The notes beneath the pieces are model-generated. The model saw only the letters and a program-made list of their open reading frames with translations, searched no databases and was not told where the DNA came from. Positions 10,965 through 21,465 of a DNA stretch of 64,000 nucleotides are shown here, piece by piece. The translations under genes and the position numbers were made by a program. Positions within the stretch are counted from its first letter, which is position 1. Each line of letters begins with the position of its first letter. Source of the stretch: Anthopleura xanthogrammica (Eukaryota; Cnidaria; Anthozoa; Actiniaria; Actiniidae); assembly GCA_964019055.1 (NCBI GenBank), contig OZ025219.1, forward strand, positions 266,501 to 330,500, written 5' to 3'.

Positions 10965-11165
10965 ATTCCAATTGGAATTTAGAATATGATTTTTGTGGAG
11001 GGAGGAAAACGGGAGAACCCGGAGAAAAACCCTCGAAGCACAGGAGAGAACCAACAAGCAACTCTACTCACATACGACACCGAGCCCGGCGGGACTCCAA
11101 CCATGTTGCATTCAGTTGATGAGAGGCGAACGTACTCTCACCACTACAACAACCGTGAAAAATGG
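10965..11165 (-). mobile_element. tRNA-derived SINE copy (degraded)
   Basis: On the minus strand a degraded tRNA-like head (box-B-like GGTTGGAGTCCC, near 11090) is followed by a body containing the inverse of GAGGGAGGAAAACGGGAG. The same body recurs at 32885-33060, 52345-52435, 54045-54125 and 62235-62540, so it is a family. The box B has diverged from GGTTCGAGTCC. Confidence 0.65.
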
Positions 11166-12374
11166 ACAGATGAATAAATGCATGAATGAAACCAAAAATG
11201 CAAAATTAGCATTAGCAACATCATACCAATCATTCAAGAGAATGGATAGTTATATCTAGTACCCTCTACTTTAAATCATGTTCTGTTGTTATAACACGTG
11301 CAAAATAAAAACCTTTCAATGAAACGTGCGACAAGTCACAGTGAATATAGTGGCAGATGAAAGCGTGTGTGGAAATTATTGGCGTCTCAATCTACTCAAA
11401 AAGTTCAATGCTTATTCTGAATTCTCCGCCAGTTTATTCAACAAGATTGCAATTATTTTTAGAAGAATCGTCACTATCCTCATTTCAACTATATTTACCA
11501 ATGAATATTGGGATTTCTGAGCCATTCCAATCCAAGAGGGATAACACTGGAATGTATGCCTGTTGGGTGGTGGGTGGGGGTGTATATCTTCCTATTAGAA
11601 CTACTGCAAGTACTAGAATATATAAAGAAACCATGACTACAATAACTACAACATCTACACTAAACACACAACTAAACATCACAGCAATGAGTAAAACCCA
11701 TCCTAATTTGAAAACTAAAAAGATACAACATACACTTCCTATCAAGATCAACACTGCACCATTTCATCCAAATTCTTCTCCATACTACAATCACTGAGTC
11801 CTCTCAAATCAGAATCAAACTTAGTTGTAGTTGTTAAGTACTTGTGCTTGTAAACAGAAGTTGCCATGGATACCAGGTTGTCATGGAGACGTGGGCTGGT
11901 ATTTACAAGGCTGCATGGGCCCCTGCCCCAATACTCCCCTGCTGCATAAAGCAAACAATAAAAAAGACAATATTATTATGAGGTCTTGGCACTGTCTTAT
12001 GTATTACAGCCACAAGCTTCCCTTGTCTTAACGTTACAACGTCATTTCCGGTCACGTGCAGATAGTTTATTAGGTGAATCGCAAGTTTGTAATAGAATTC
12101 GTTCTGGCTGACAGCACATGGTGGTCAGTGTTTGAGCATTTGGAGCAGATAAAGAGATTCAAAAACTTTTATCAACTGATAAAAAAAACTCAGTAAAGAA
12201 ATGGTTTCGCCAGAATTGTTAAAATTCATTAAAAATAACATCACCAGAATTTGCACAGGATTGATGGTTAAAACTACAGAATTAAAACCAGGGGATTAAA
12301 ACCCAATCGCATCCGGTTTATCCCATCGGTGAGGATCATATTAAAGGGAACTTCAAGTTTAACTACATGTAGGA
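11166..12374. other. spacer downstream of catalase; doubtful membrane ORF
   Basis: A minus-strand open frame (11485-11754) reads as a very hydrophobic protein with repeated Val/Ile/Leu stretches. It overlaps another long open frame on the plus strand in A/C-rich sequence, so composition alone may explain it. Two X-box-like palindromes lie at 11858-11893. Otherwise nothing is supportable. Confidence 0.35.
11858..11893. promoter_or_regulatory. paired X-box-like (RFX) palindromes
   Basis: AGTTGCCATGGATACC (about 11860-11875) and GTTGTCATGGAGAC (about 11879-11892) both approach the RFX X-box consensus GTTGCCATGGCAAC, four bases apart. The gene controlled, if any, is not evident. Such palindromes also occur inside transposons. 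Confidence 0.35.
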
Positions 12375-12402
12375 GTGTGTGTGTGTGTGTGTGTGTGTGT
12401 GT
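12375..12402. repeat. (GT)n microsatellite
   Basis: Fourteen uninterrupted GT dinucleotides. Confidence 0.95.
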
Positions 12403-12560
12403 TGGACTTTAGGAGAATTTAGGAGTGGTAGCATCTCTGTTGTACATAGACAAAAGAAATCAAATGGAGTGTAAAGCAGTATTGCAGTGTTCCTTGGGGG
12501 AGGGGGATAGTAAACACTTGTCTACACAACCCTTGTAGACCCCCCATAAAGCAATGACAG

Positions 12561-15500
12561 CTATTTTAGTATTGTCATTGATTTCTTATTTACCTTGTGC
12601 TTGGCCAGTTCCTTTGCTATGCCATTACCAAAGTCAGGATGGACTTGCATGAAGTTAGCAATCTAATAGCATGGCAATAGAACATGTAAGTGTATTTACA
12701 TAATAGATTTTCACAAGCGTACACTCTCATATTCAACATTTCAAATTCACATGACCCATATTAAACTTACACATCTGTTCTGGATAAATTCTTTGGCATC
12801 CTTCACATGACCCGCAATGTTGCGCACAAGGCGTCCACGCTCCTCATCGTTCAACACTTTGGTCCAAAATGTTGTAACCTAGTAAAGTTTATATTTGATA
12901 TTAACATGCCCCTTGTTAACACATCTTGTATTAACACGTCATTAAACACATTCAGAGTATCCATCATCATCACTGTCACCATCATCATCATCGTCATCAA
13001 CACTGTCACCATCACCATCATCATCATTGTCATCATCACTGTCACCATCATCAACATCACCATCACCATCATCAATCCCCACCATTACCATCAATATAAT
13101 TACCATTATCATATCATAATCACCATCACCATCATTATCAGCATCACCATCATTATTGTAATCCACCATCATCATTATCACCATCATAATATCATAATCA
13201 TCATCATCACCCACCGCCATCATATCACCATCATCATCACCATTATAATCATCTGCCACCATCATCATCATCATCATCATCATCATTATCCTCAGTAAAT
13301 TTACCAACCTGAGTAAAATTGTCTTCATCAGCAGAGTTGTACCTTGCAACATCACCAGACAGCTACGACAGATAAAGAATACAACACTATCATGGATCAT
13401 GATTCACACAATATATATGATTCACAGGTATACAATCCTATACACAAACCACATTTACTGGATAAACTGTCGTGGCGCTCTTTAATTTTTTGGTGTTTCG
13501 ACTGCAGTGCTTATTTTGGGGCAGTGCTTATTTTGGGGCGGTGCTTATTTAAGGCGGTGCACTTTAAACATCATAACATTTGCAAATGATAACAAGCATT
13601 GAAATATAGTGGCACTTTGAACTGAAAAACATTGTAATCCAGGAGAATACATTTCCTAGGCTGGTTTACATTGAGTTGTACCGTACATGTTTTTTAGTTT
13701 GATTCTGATGATGCTTTGATTAAGTGCCGCATTGTTGTGAATGAATGTGGTGCTTCTTTAGGGGCGGAGCCTTCAATATTTTATTCTCAAGTGTGATGCT
13801 TAATTGGGGGCGGCACTTAAAAGAGTAATTACTGTAAGTAACATTGATAATACCTTAAAGGTTGTTGGAGTAAATTTAGCATTATCCATCGGGCCTGAGA
13901 AGCTGTTTGGGAAATAGTTAGGAGCTCCCTCTGTCGAAGGAAAATGTAACAAAACTGTAAGGTCTTATTTAAAACAAAAGATCACTAGTCAGTCAATACC
14001 TTGATTGTCAAAGGTTTGAGGCCCATCTCTCTGATAGTTCCTGACTCTTGTACTGAAGGGACAGTTGACAGGTAATTGGGTGTAGTTTGTGCCCAGGCGA
14101 TGCAGGTGAGTATCATGATATGAGAACAGACGACCCTGAAATCATATCAAAACGGTAATACTTCTAATTAATAATAGTCTAATAACAAACATGTTTTCTG
14201 CTATATCAAAAATCTTGAAACAACAGGCAGGGTATGTCTAATTCACAGATCGAACCATGAAACAACCTCTGGGCTGATCAAAGTCAGGACATGGCTAACT
14301 CACAGATCAAACCCTGAAACAACCTCTGGGCTGATCTAAGTCAGGGCATGGCTAACTCACAGATCCAACCCTGAAACAACCTTTGGGCTGATCAAAGTCA
14401 GGACATGGCTAACTCACAGATCAAACCCTGAAACAACCTCTGGGCTGATCTAAGTCAGGGCATGACTAACTCACTGATCAAACCCTGAAACAACCTCTGG
14501 GCTGATCTAAGTCAGGGCATGGCTTACTCACAGATCCAACCCTGAAACAACCTTTGGGCTGATCAAAGTCAGGGCACGGCTAACTCACAGATCCAATCCT
14601 GAAACAACCTTTGGGCTGATCAAAGTCAGGGCACGACTAACTCACAGATCAAACCCTGGGAGTAGTCTTACATCAAATTCCTTGATTGGTCTAGTGTCCT
14701 AACCTGAAGCATCTTGTCAGGAGATGCCTCTATACCAGGCACCATGTTAGCAGGGTTGAAAGCACTCTGTTCAATCTCAGCAAAGTAGTTGTTGGGGTTT
14801 TTGTTCAATACCATCTTACCAACTGGAATCAGAGGGAACTCTGCATGTGGCCAGATCTATGAAGAGAGTAAAAACAGATATCTTAAAGAGGCTCAACACC
14901 ACTGGAACAACCAATCTTCAAAGTATAAAAGACTATGTGTTTATGACATTTGGTTGTAAAATTCCAAATAGGTTTCTGAGAAACTGAGCAACAAAGTTTG
15001 AAAAAGACCTCAATTCCCTGTTGGCACAGAAATGAACATCTGGAAAACACATTCCTTACGTAAACCCCCCCACCTTCTGGAAATTTAGCACATTCAGACC
15101 CCTTCACCCCTCTGAAATTCCAAGTTCTTCCGTGGGGGAGGGGGGAGGGGTATGGATAATTTCTGGGAACACACATTGCTGTTTTATAACTCCAATGAGT
15201 GATGCTTTTGAAAAAACTGTGATATCTATCTACCTACAGTATCATGAATGATACTAACTGTATATCAGAGTGATTAACTGTTCATTTTTAACAAGCTAAT
15301 TGAATTTAGGAGAGCTATGTATGTCACAATGTGACCAGTTCAAAGACCCAGGATTATTACACTTGTCTAATAATTGTTGACTATGAATGACTAATATACA
15401 CAACAAACAGCTTATACTGACCTTAGTGAGATCAAAAGGGTTGAATCTGTACCTCTCAGCCTCTTGGAAGGTCATCACTTGGATGTACATTGTCCAGGAA

Positions 15501-18500
15501 GGCTATAATACAATGAAATAAGTGATGTAAAAAAATTGATATCATCAGGGTTAGTTATTAAACAGAGCATTAATATCATCAGGGTTAGTTATTAAACAGA
15601 GTATTGATATTAGCAGGGTTAGTTATTAAACAGAGCATTGATATCATCAGGGTTAGTTATTAAACAGAGTATTGATATTAGCAGGGTTAGTTATTAAACA
15701 GAGCATTGATATTAGCAGGGTTAGTTATTAAACAGAGTATTAATATTAGCAGGGTTAGCTGTGTCTGTTGCAAAAGACAGTAGCTAAAGATCAAGTACTG
15801 TAAGTAGGGTTGTTATTATCATTATCATCATCATTGTCATTGTTATCATCACCATCATCATTGTGACATCATCATCACCATCATTGTCATCATTATCATC
15901 ACCATCATCATTGTCATGATTGTCATCATTATCATGATCATCATCATCAGGTGACATCATCATCAGCATTATCAGCATCATCATCATCAACCATCATCAT
16001 TACCACGAGCAACATTAAGCATCAGCACTTATCACATTATCAGCACTATCATCATTATCACCATCATCATCATCACCACCATCATCATCACTGTCATCAT
16101 CATCATTATTATTATCACCATCATACTGTAATCATCATCATCTAAGTTAATTTTCCTACTCATATCTACAGTATAATCTGTATTAATCATAACTGATTAG
16201 TAAACTAATACTGTATGTGAGATCCTTCATATGACATGATGACCAACACAATTGTATACTCACATATTTTCCTTCTGCAATACGATTATACAAGTCCCTG
16301 TTACTATAGTCAGGATCCTCCCCTGACAGTCTAGTGGCTACTTCCACTGGGACATTCTTGATTCCTTGATCAGTCTATTATAACAACAATATGGTACTGT
16401 CAGAACATGGTGACATCAATAGTGTACATGTAACCTTCATAATTTACAAACAAACAGAAAACAAACCCCATCTAGAGAAAGAGTACAAAAATTAGTAAGA
16501 TTTGAAAATTTAATCAAGTTTGGGGAAATTGAAACGAAATTATGATACTTTTATGATTTCTAAAATAAAGAGAACAAATGTGTGGCTGGAGGTTTGGAGG
16601 GACACCACACATTGTACATTTCTCTATAATTTTGATGGTGTTTAAATGCTCATAACATTGTTTCATAAAGTCAAACATCTGAAACTTGGTCAGTAAGCTT
16701 GTCCCATGTTGCTCTTTCACGTGATGGGGTCATTTTTTCTGGAACCTTAATTAAATCAGTTTTTCAAACTCAAAACCAGGTCTTTGATCATTTTGTTACT
16801 GGCTAATTGTAATAAATGTGATTTGGGTACCCTGTGTGACATTCCAAACACAGGGTACCCAACATTTTGGGCAAACATAAAATATACAAACCTTCAAGTG
16901 GAACTTGCAATAGACAGCTTCACCAGCATCGTTAACCATCTTAAAGGTATGGCTGCCATACCCATTCATGTGGGAGTGGCCATCTGGGATGCCGCGATCA
17001 CTGAACAGGAAGCATACTTGGTGGGTGGTCTCTGGACGCAGAGTGATAAAGTCCCAGAACATGTCAGGATCCTACACAGATGATAATTATAATTTTATTC
17101 CTTTAAGAGTCCATAAGTTAGGATATTTCACTAAAGCCTGATTCTTCAAGTGATACAACCGACCATGCAAGCATAAGCACATGTGCAAGCCAACACAAGA
17201 AAAGTAAAATTTTCCTTTCTCTTGCACTTGCATCACTTCTTTTCATAGTGAGAACATGTACTAGCTCTTAGCTGCATCTGCTTGCATCAGTTTGTATTGC
17301 AAGTGGGTACCAGGCTTAAGAATGACTTCAAAAAAGCTGAATAAATTATGTCCTAAAGAAGATTTCTGAAGCTGCTTACCTTGAGGTGGGTGGCTGGGTT
17401 TCTCTTCTGGGTGTGGATAAAGCTGGGAAACTGAAAACACGAAAAAATTGAAAATTAATCATATTATTTGGTAATATAAGTTGACTATAAACAAATACTA
17501 GCTGCTTTAGAGCCCTATAGCTTTCCTTCGTACTGTAAGCTCTCATTGTACTTGTGCATAGGTTTTTCTTCCTACATTTACCAATTTTTTCCAAGATACA
17601 TGAATAAAAATTTAAATCCTCACTTGGCCCATTTTAGCAACAGATTTTATTCTTTTGGGCATATGAATATTTTCCCATTTCAGACTGTGTCATCCTCTTG
17701 GGAATAAGATTCTTTGTTTGAGTTGTATCCATATTCATGAGTCTTTCCATGCACAACCGTTAAACAAATAAATGATACTTAAGGGAATGACATGTAGTCT
17801 GAAATGGAAAATAATGAATAAGTTTTATCATCCTTTTGTTTTTTTCCCAAACTCAAGGAGCACTTAAAATTACAACATGTTCAGATTGCTGCATGGTAGG
17901 TAGCCTAATAATTATTATCTTACTCTTATCTTATGAGCAATCTGTAAATTACTTACCAAGATTGGGTCTCTGATGAAAAAGATCGGAGTGTTGTTCCCAA
18001 CGAGATCCCAGTTACCATCATCAGTATAGAACTTCATGGCGAAGCCACGTGGATCACGTACAGTATCGGCACTGCCTGATTCACCACCTATACACATACA
18101 CACATACAAAAAGAATAAATCAAGGAAAATATATTTTCAGTAGATGTTGGTACACCATGTTTAGATTCATAGTACTTACTCTTCATCAGCCTTACATTAA
18201 TTTTATTCACTGAGCTTTCGAGCAACTTGCTCTTCATCAGGGTAGACAGTTACATAAATAAAATTCATGTAAGGTTGATGAAGTTAAAGTAAACCTGTAT
18301 TGTCAGCTGATAATTGCCGGGAGATAGGAAAATTGCGATACAAAACTTATTGTGCTTTTGAGTTGTCAATATGGGTTATATTGACAGTGTTGGAAGAAAA
18401 TATATTTTGTATTGGCCGTAGTCGCGAAGAAATGAAGGCCAATACAGAATATATTTTCTCCCAACTAGCCGCCAGTATAAACCTGTATTGGTGGCTCAAA

Positions 18501-19634
18501 ATCGCAATAAGTTATAAGTATAGTAACAAATGAAAACTAAGCTCACCAACAGTAGAAAATCTGAGCAAACATTTTGTTGTCTTGCCAACTCTCTCAAAGA
18601 TCTTGGCCTTGCAGTATTTGGTGATGTCGTGCGTAACCTCAAAATACCCAAATGCTCCACCTCCCTTGGCATGCACAACTCTCTCTGGAATCCTCTCCCT
18701 GTCAAAGTGTGACATCACATCCATGTACTGCGTGTCTTGCATCAGTATTGGGCCGCGAGGGCCTACAGTCATCGTTGAAGTGTTAGTGTCCACAGGTATT
18801 CCTCCACTGGTTGTCAGAACATCCTGACCCTTCACAAGCCGAAGAAAAATAATGTTTAACTAAATTGTAAGATGGAATACTCCAGTTTCAAATTCTCTGT
18901 TGCTCAGACTTAACCTTGGTTTTGTGTAGAATATTCATGCGTTCAAGTACTGTTGAAGTTGTAAATTTTTTTACTTTACCGTTTATGGTAAATATTTGAT
19001 ACTGAAATGAGGCTAACCCTGAGTAAATGAGTCTGTAATAATAAATTGTATTACAGTGGGTAAGAGTACATGTATGTAAATGCAGTCATACGTCTCTATA
19101 GAGTGAAGTCAGCCGACCCACAAGAACCTGAAGGACCATGACAAAGCATTTTTTTAGCAAATTATATATGCACATGTATATTGACTCATCTAACTTTTAT
19201 CAAAAGCACTAAATGTTAGCATTTATCAAGTTCAACACTTTAATGAAGTTTGTAAATCTATATTACATTTATACCTGGATATAAAATTGAAGGCATATGT
19301 CACATGCAAAATAGAGAACTAACAATAAGTTTATTTGTACACGTAATAGGACATTTTTGTTCTCCCGCTCTGAAATTCTACAGTTTTGGAAATACAATGC
19401 AACTTAAATATGCTTTTCAGCTAACTAGGACAGATAATTATTGCAGTTAAAAGGAATTAAATCGAGTATTTTGTGATTCGTAGAGAGAACTTCACTCTAA
19501 CATTGCATAACAAAACATGAAAATAACATGAAATAATCTCGTAAATCAAGCTAAAAATGATAAAACTCCAATCTTACCTTTTGTGCGTGAGCAAATTGGC
19601 TCAATTGCTCGCTTGCTTTGGTCCTGGAAGCCAT
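12561..19634 (-). CDS. CAT: catalase (heme, clade-3 animal type), 13 coding exons
   Basis: Breaks down hydrogen peroxide to water and oxygen, normally in peroxisomes. Exons, 5' to 3' on the minus strand: 19634-19578, 18829-18547, 18087-17957, 17430-17380, 17071-16892, 16374-16264, 15502-15422, 14856-14704, 14135-14000, 13930-13854, 13362-13309, 12878-12771, 12662-12594. Every junction is GT-AG and the phases agree, giving 497 residues. The last exon then either reads through ten more codons to a stop at 12561 (507 aa) or splices onward at GTAAAT to an exon I cannot find. Catalytic residues are present: H72 in RVVHAKG, N145 in LVGNNTP, and the proximal heme ligand Y355 in [14 protein letters not shown] with R351. 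Spacing matches human catalase (H75, N148, Y358). The start [13 protein letters not shown] follows CAAAAA. No obvious C-terminal SKL-like signal is visible, as usual for animal catalases. An E-box CACGTG lies about 105 bp upstream. Introns are loaded with satellites and foldbacks. Confidence 0.96.
12955..13292. repeat. ATC/CATCAC trinucleotide tract in catalase intron
   Basis: About 330 bp of imperfect (CAT/ATC)n with interruptions, in the intron between catalase exons 11 and 12. It keeps long frames open on both strands (His/Ile-rich or Asp/Met-rich), which are artefacts. Confidence 0.92.
14211..14657. repeat. 57-bp minisatellite, about 8 copies, in catalase intron
   Basis: Units read AACCCTGAAACAACCTCTGG ... 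GTCAGGGCATGGCTAACTCA ... CAGATC, period 57 bp. The array occupies most of the intron between exons 8 and 9 (14136-14703). It is the same family as the arrays at 46.05 and 51.5-52.3 kb and the single unit at 32.83 kb. Confidence 0.95.
15535..15762. repeat. 34-bp tandem repeat in catalase intron
   Basis: More than six copies of a 34-bp unit (CAGGGTTAGTTATTAAACAG core). Alternating variants (ATCATC or ATTAGC before the core; GCATT or GTATT after) suggest a partial two-unit higher-order pattern. Lies in the intron between exons 6 and 7. Confidence 0.93.
15810..16145. repeat. second ATC tract in catalase intron
   Basis: About 330 bp of imperfect (ATC/ATT/CATCAC)n in the same intron as the 34-bp array. 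Confidence 0.92.
16823..16861. repeat. perfect 14-bp hairpin in catalase intron
   Basis: TGGGTACCCTGTGT-type arms around a 10-base loop, about 30 bp downstream (in transcription sense) of the exon 5 donor. It could form an RNA hairpin in the pre-mRNA. Confidence 0.7.
17133..17322. repeat. interspersed repeat with short inverted ends
   Basis: AAGCCTG at the left and CAGGCTT at the right enclose sequence with several imperfectly inverted GCAAG/CTTGC words. Probable MITE within the catalase intron between exons 4 and 5. Confidence 0.4.
17668..17815. repeat. dispersed copy of the CCCATTTCAGAC/CTTGAGTATT repeat
   Basis: Starts TTTTCCCATTTCAGACTGTG and ends with the near-complement GACATGTAGTCTGAAATGG, so it is palindromic at the ends. 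A close relative lies at 31880-32032. Lies in a catalase intron. Confidence 0.7.
18182..18285. repeat. foldback in catalase intron
   Basis: CTTCATCAGCCTTACATTAA and TTCATGTAAGGTTGATGAAG form roughly 27-bp arms separated by about 45 bp. Confidence 0.75.
18296..18532. repeat. large foldback in catalase intron
   Basis: Inner arms GAAAATATATTTTGTATTGG and CCAATACAGAATATATTTTC, plus weaker outer arms around AAAATTGCGATACAAAACTT and AAAATCGCAATAAGTTATAA. Ends about 15 bp from the exon 2 donor, so it sits right against the splice site. Confidence 0.75.
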
Positions 19635-19900
19635 TTTTTGGAGGTAAAAGAGGAAAAAAAATCAAAGATATTGGCTGACCTGACTGAGTAGTCGACCGAG
19701 TACGTATTGTGACTAGATATGTAGATATATATGTATGGATCACGTGGTGTCACGCGGAATAACCCGTAATCATCCCGTAACGACACAGGCTACCCAGCTA
19801 GCTGAGGGATTGTTTGGTCTCTTTCTTTCTTCCTTCTATACCTTCGTTCGTTCTTTCTTTCCTTCCTTCTTTTCGAGCAAGTGAAAACCCTCGACTTCGT
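19635..19900 (-). promoter_or_regulatory. catalase upstream region
   Basis: Lies immediately 5' of the catalase ATG. It contains CACGTG at about 19741 and CACGCG nearby; no TATA box is clear. A CTTT/CTTC-rich tract lies at 19820-19870, then a hairpin formed by AGTGAAAACCCTCG and the GGGTTTTCACT near 19902. Confidence 0.4.
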
Positions 19901-20389
19901 CTCGGGTTTTCACTGATCTGCTCTCGAATTCTCCCAAACGCGTAGCCTCGGTTTTCACCAGTGAAGGCACGGAGAAAATGTTTTATTTCTTAAATAATGA
20001 TACAATGCTACTCGAAATCAAAGAGAGTAAAAATATTTTATTTCATTTTGCTTTTTCTGTATCACTCAGTAAACTAGACTTCGGGGAAAATTATTTCGTA
20101 ATGCGAAAATATACATTCAATCCTTCCCTCTTTCCCATGCGTAGCATGTACACGTTCTTTTTCTGCCGGACACCTGTGATCTTCCTCCTCCTCTCACCTC
20201 TTCTCTCCCTTTCGTTATTATTTTGTTTTTTGAATGCATGGAATATCTCTTTCTTCTGTCCTCAAGGATGCGCTGCAGTTATTTACAATCTGAGTCAGGT
20301 ATCTTCATATAGTTTTGCGCATCTTAAAAAGCTCTTTCATAATGATTGATTCAACAGAATTAAATAAACTTCACATTACTTTGTAATCA

Positions 20390-20570
20390 ATAAGCCAGTT
20401 CAAAGTTTAAGAATCGTTTTCATGCAGTGCGCATGCGATTTTATCCCGAATTTCTCACCTTCTTTTGTCTAAAACTTCTTTTGTTTTTAATTAAACAAAA
20501 GAAGGTGAGAAATTCGGGATAAAGTCGCATGCGCACTGAAAACGATTCTTAAACTTTGAACTGGCTTATA
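20390..20570. mobile_element. near-perfect foldback MITE, arms about 75 bp
   Basis: The left arm begins TAAGCCAGTTCAAAGTTTAA and runs to about 20468. The right arm runs from about 20498 and ends TTAAACTTTGAACTGGCTTA. The arms differ at only a few positions. TA flanks both ends, consistent with a TA target duplication (inference). Arm identity suggests a young insertion. No coding capacity. Confidence 0.9.
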
Positions 20571-20909
20571 GTTCTAAATTCCAATTGGATTCCAACTTTC
20601 CTCTGCCAAACCTCACATCACATTGTGTTGGCCTCTGTTTTGTGTTTTCACATGAATAGAAAACTTTCATTAGACTAGATATCACGTGACTCCACTTAAA
20701 TGGTTTCCTAGAAATATCACGTGACTCCACCTTAATGGCTTTCTTTTTCAATTGCTGTGATTTGATTAGATAAAATAAGCTTTCCTGCTTTGTGATTGGT
20801 CCGACGATGAATCCCAGAGAAAAGCTACTTTAGAGCTAGCCATGCACAGAACATTGGTTTTCTAGTAGTGGGCTTTCTAAATCTCACATGCATACAAGGA
20901 CATTTTCAT

Positions 20910-21299
20910 CTAATATGCGAATCCTCTCCAGCCATTAGCGCTATAAAATCGTGCACGATCATCATTCGTCGACGTCGTATCTTCTCCGTACAACGTCGAC
21001 GGACCTTCGGCATTCCGAGCAGTCTCCGGAGAAAAAATCTCATCTCCGTAGACATAGCTATCACGTCCATTATATATTCCAAGCACAATGTCTGTGGCGG
21101 GTGGTCTGGTCAGCGCAACGTTGGTAGCTGTACATCCATTCTGTCTATCGCTGCGTCTCTCGCGGTAACGCCTACATCGAAGACACAACAGTACAATACC
21201 CAAAACTACCAGAAATAAAAGTGTTATTCCGAGAAGAATTACAAATATGATGTTGAATACATAGCGGCCGTGGTTGGAGTCTTTCTCAAAGAGATCCAT
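20910..21299 (-). CDS. orphan single-pass membrane protein, 129 aa
   Basis: From MDLFEKDSNHGR a short hydrophilic N-terminus (about 12 residues) precedes one strong transmembrane helix (about 13-40, IIFVILLGITLLFLVVLGIV) and a basic stop-transfer RCRRYRERR. An approximately 85-residue cytoplasmic tail follows, rich in Asp, Ser, Thr and Tyr. There is no cleavable signal peptide; it reads as a type III (N-out) protein. An in-frame longer version starts 54 codons upstream (21461), with a basic N-terminus; I prefer the shorter one because the upstream part lacks coding character. The tail has several Tyr residues (Y-N-G-R, Y-V-Y-G, L-Y-G-E) that could be signalling sites. Not recognised. It is the first of three similar minus-strand genes. 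Confidence 0.6.
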   Translation of the reverse strand: MDLFEKDSNHGRYVFNIIFVILLGITLLFLVVLGIVLLCLRCRRYRERRSDRQNGCTATNVALTRPPATDIVLGIYNGRDSYVYGDEIFSPETARNAEGPSTLYGEDTTSTNDDRARFYSANGWRGFAY

Positions 21300-21465
21300 T
21301 AGGTTAAGAGAAGTTTTGCTTCGATCTGTATTTAGCAAATTCACGGATAATGTTTGTAATTTTGACCAGATTGGACGTCTTCTTCTTAACTTAGAATTTT
21401 CAGCAGTTTTTATGAAGCTGACATTGTTTAAAGATGAAAACAAAGCTTTAGTTGGATGCAATTAA

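Noticed and set aside
11485..11754. Hydrophobic 89-codon minus frame resembling a multi-pass membrane protein
   Set aside because: No ATG (starts on GTG), in A/C-rich sequence where the opposite strand is also open; composition explains the Val/Leu/Ile runs.
12807..13400. His/Ile-rich plus frame and Asp/Met-rich minus frame over the ATC tract
   Set aside because: Trinucleotide repeat inside a catalase intron keeps frames open; both overlap real catalase exons in another frame.
14211..14657. CRISPR-like repeat array
   Set aside because: Units are directly contiguous 57-bp repeats without spacers, in a eukaryotic intron.
19978..20349. 123-codon plus frame upstream of catalase
   Set aside because: Phe/Leu/Ser-rich T-heavy sequence with no domain; more likely catalase 5' flank and repeats.
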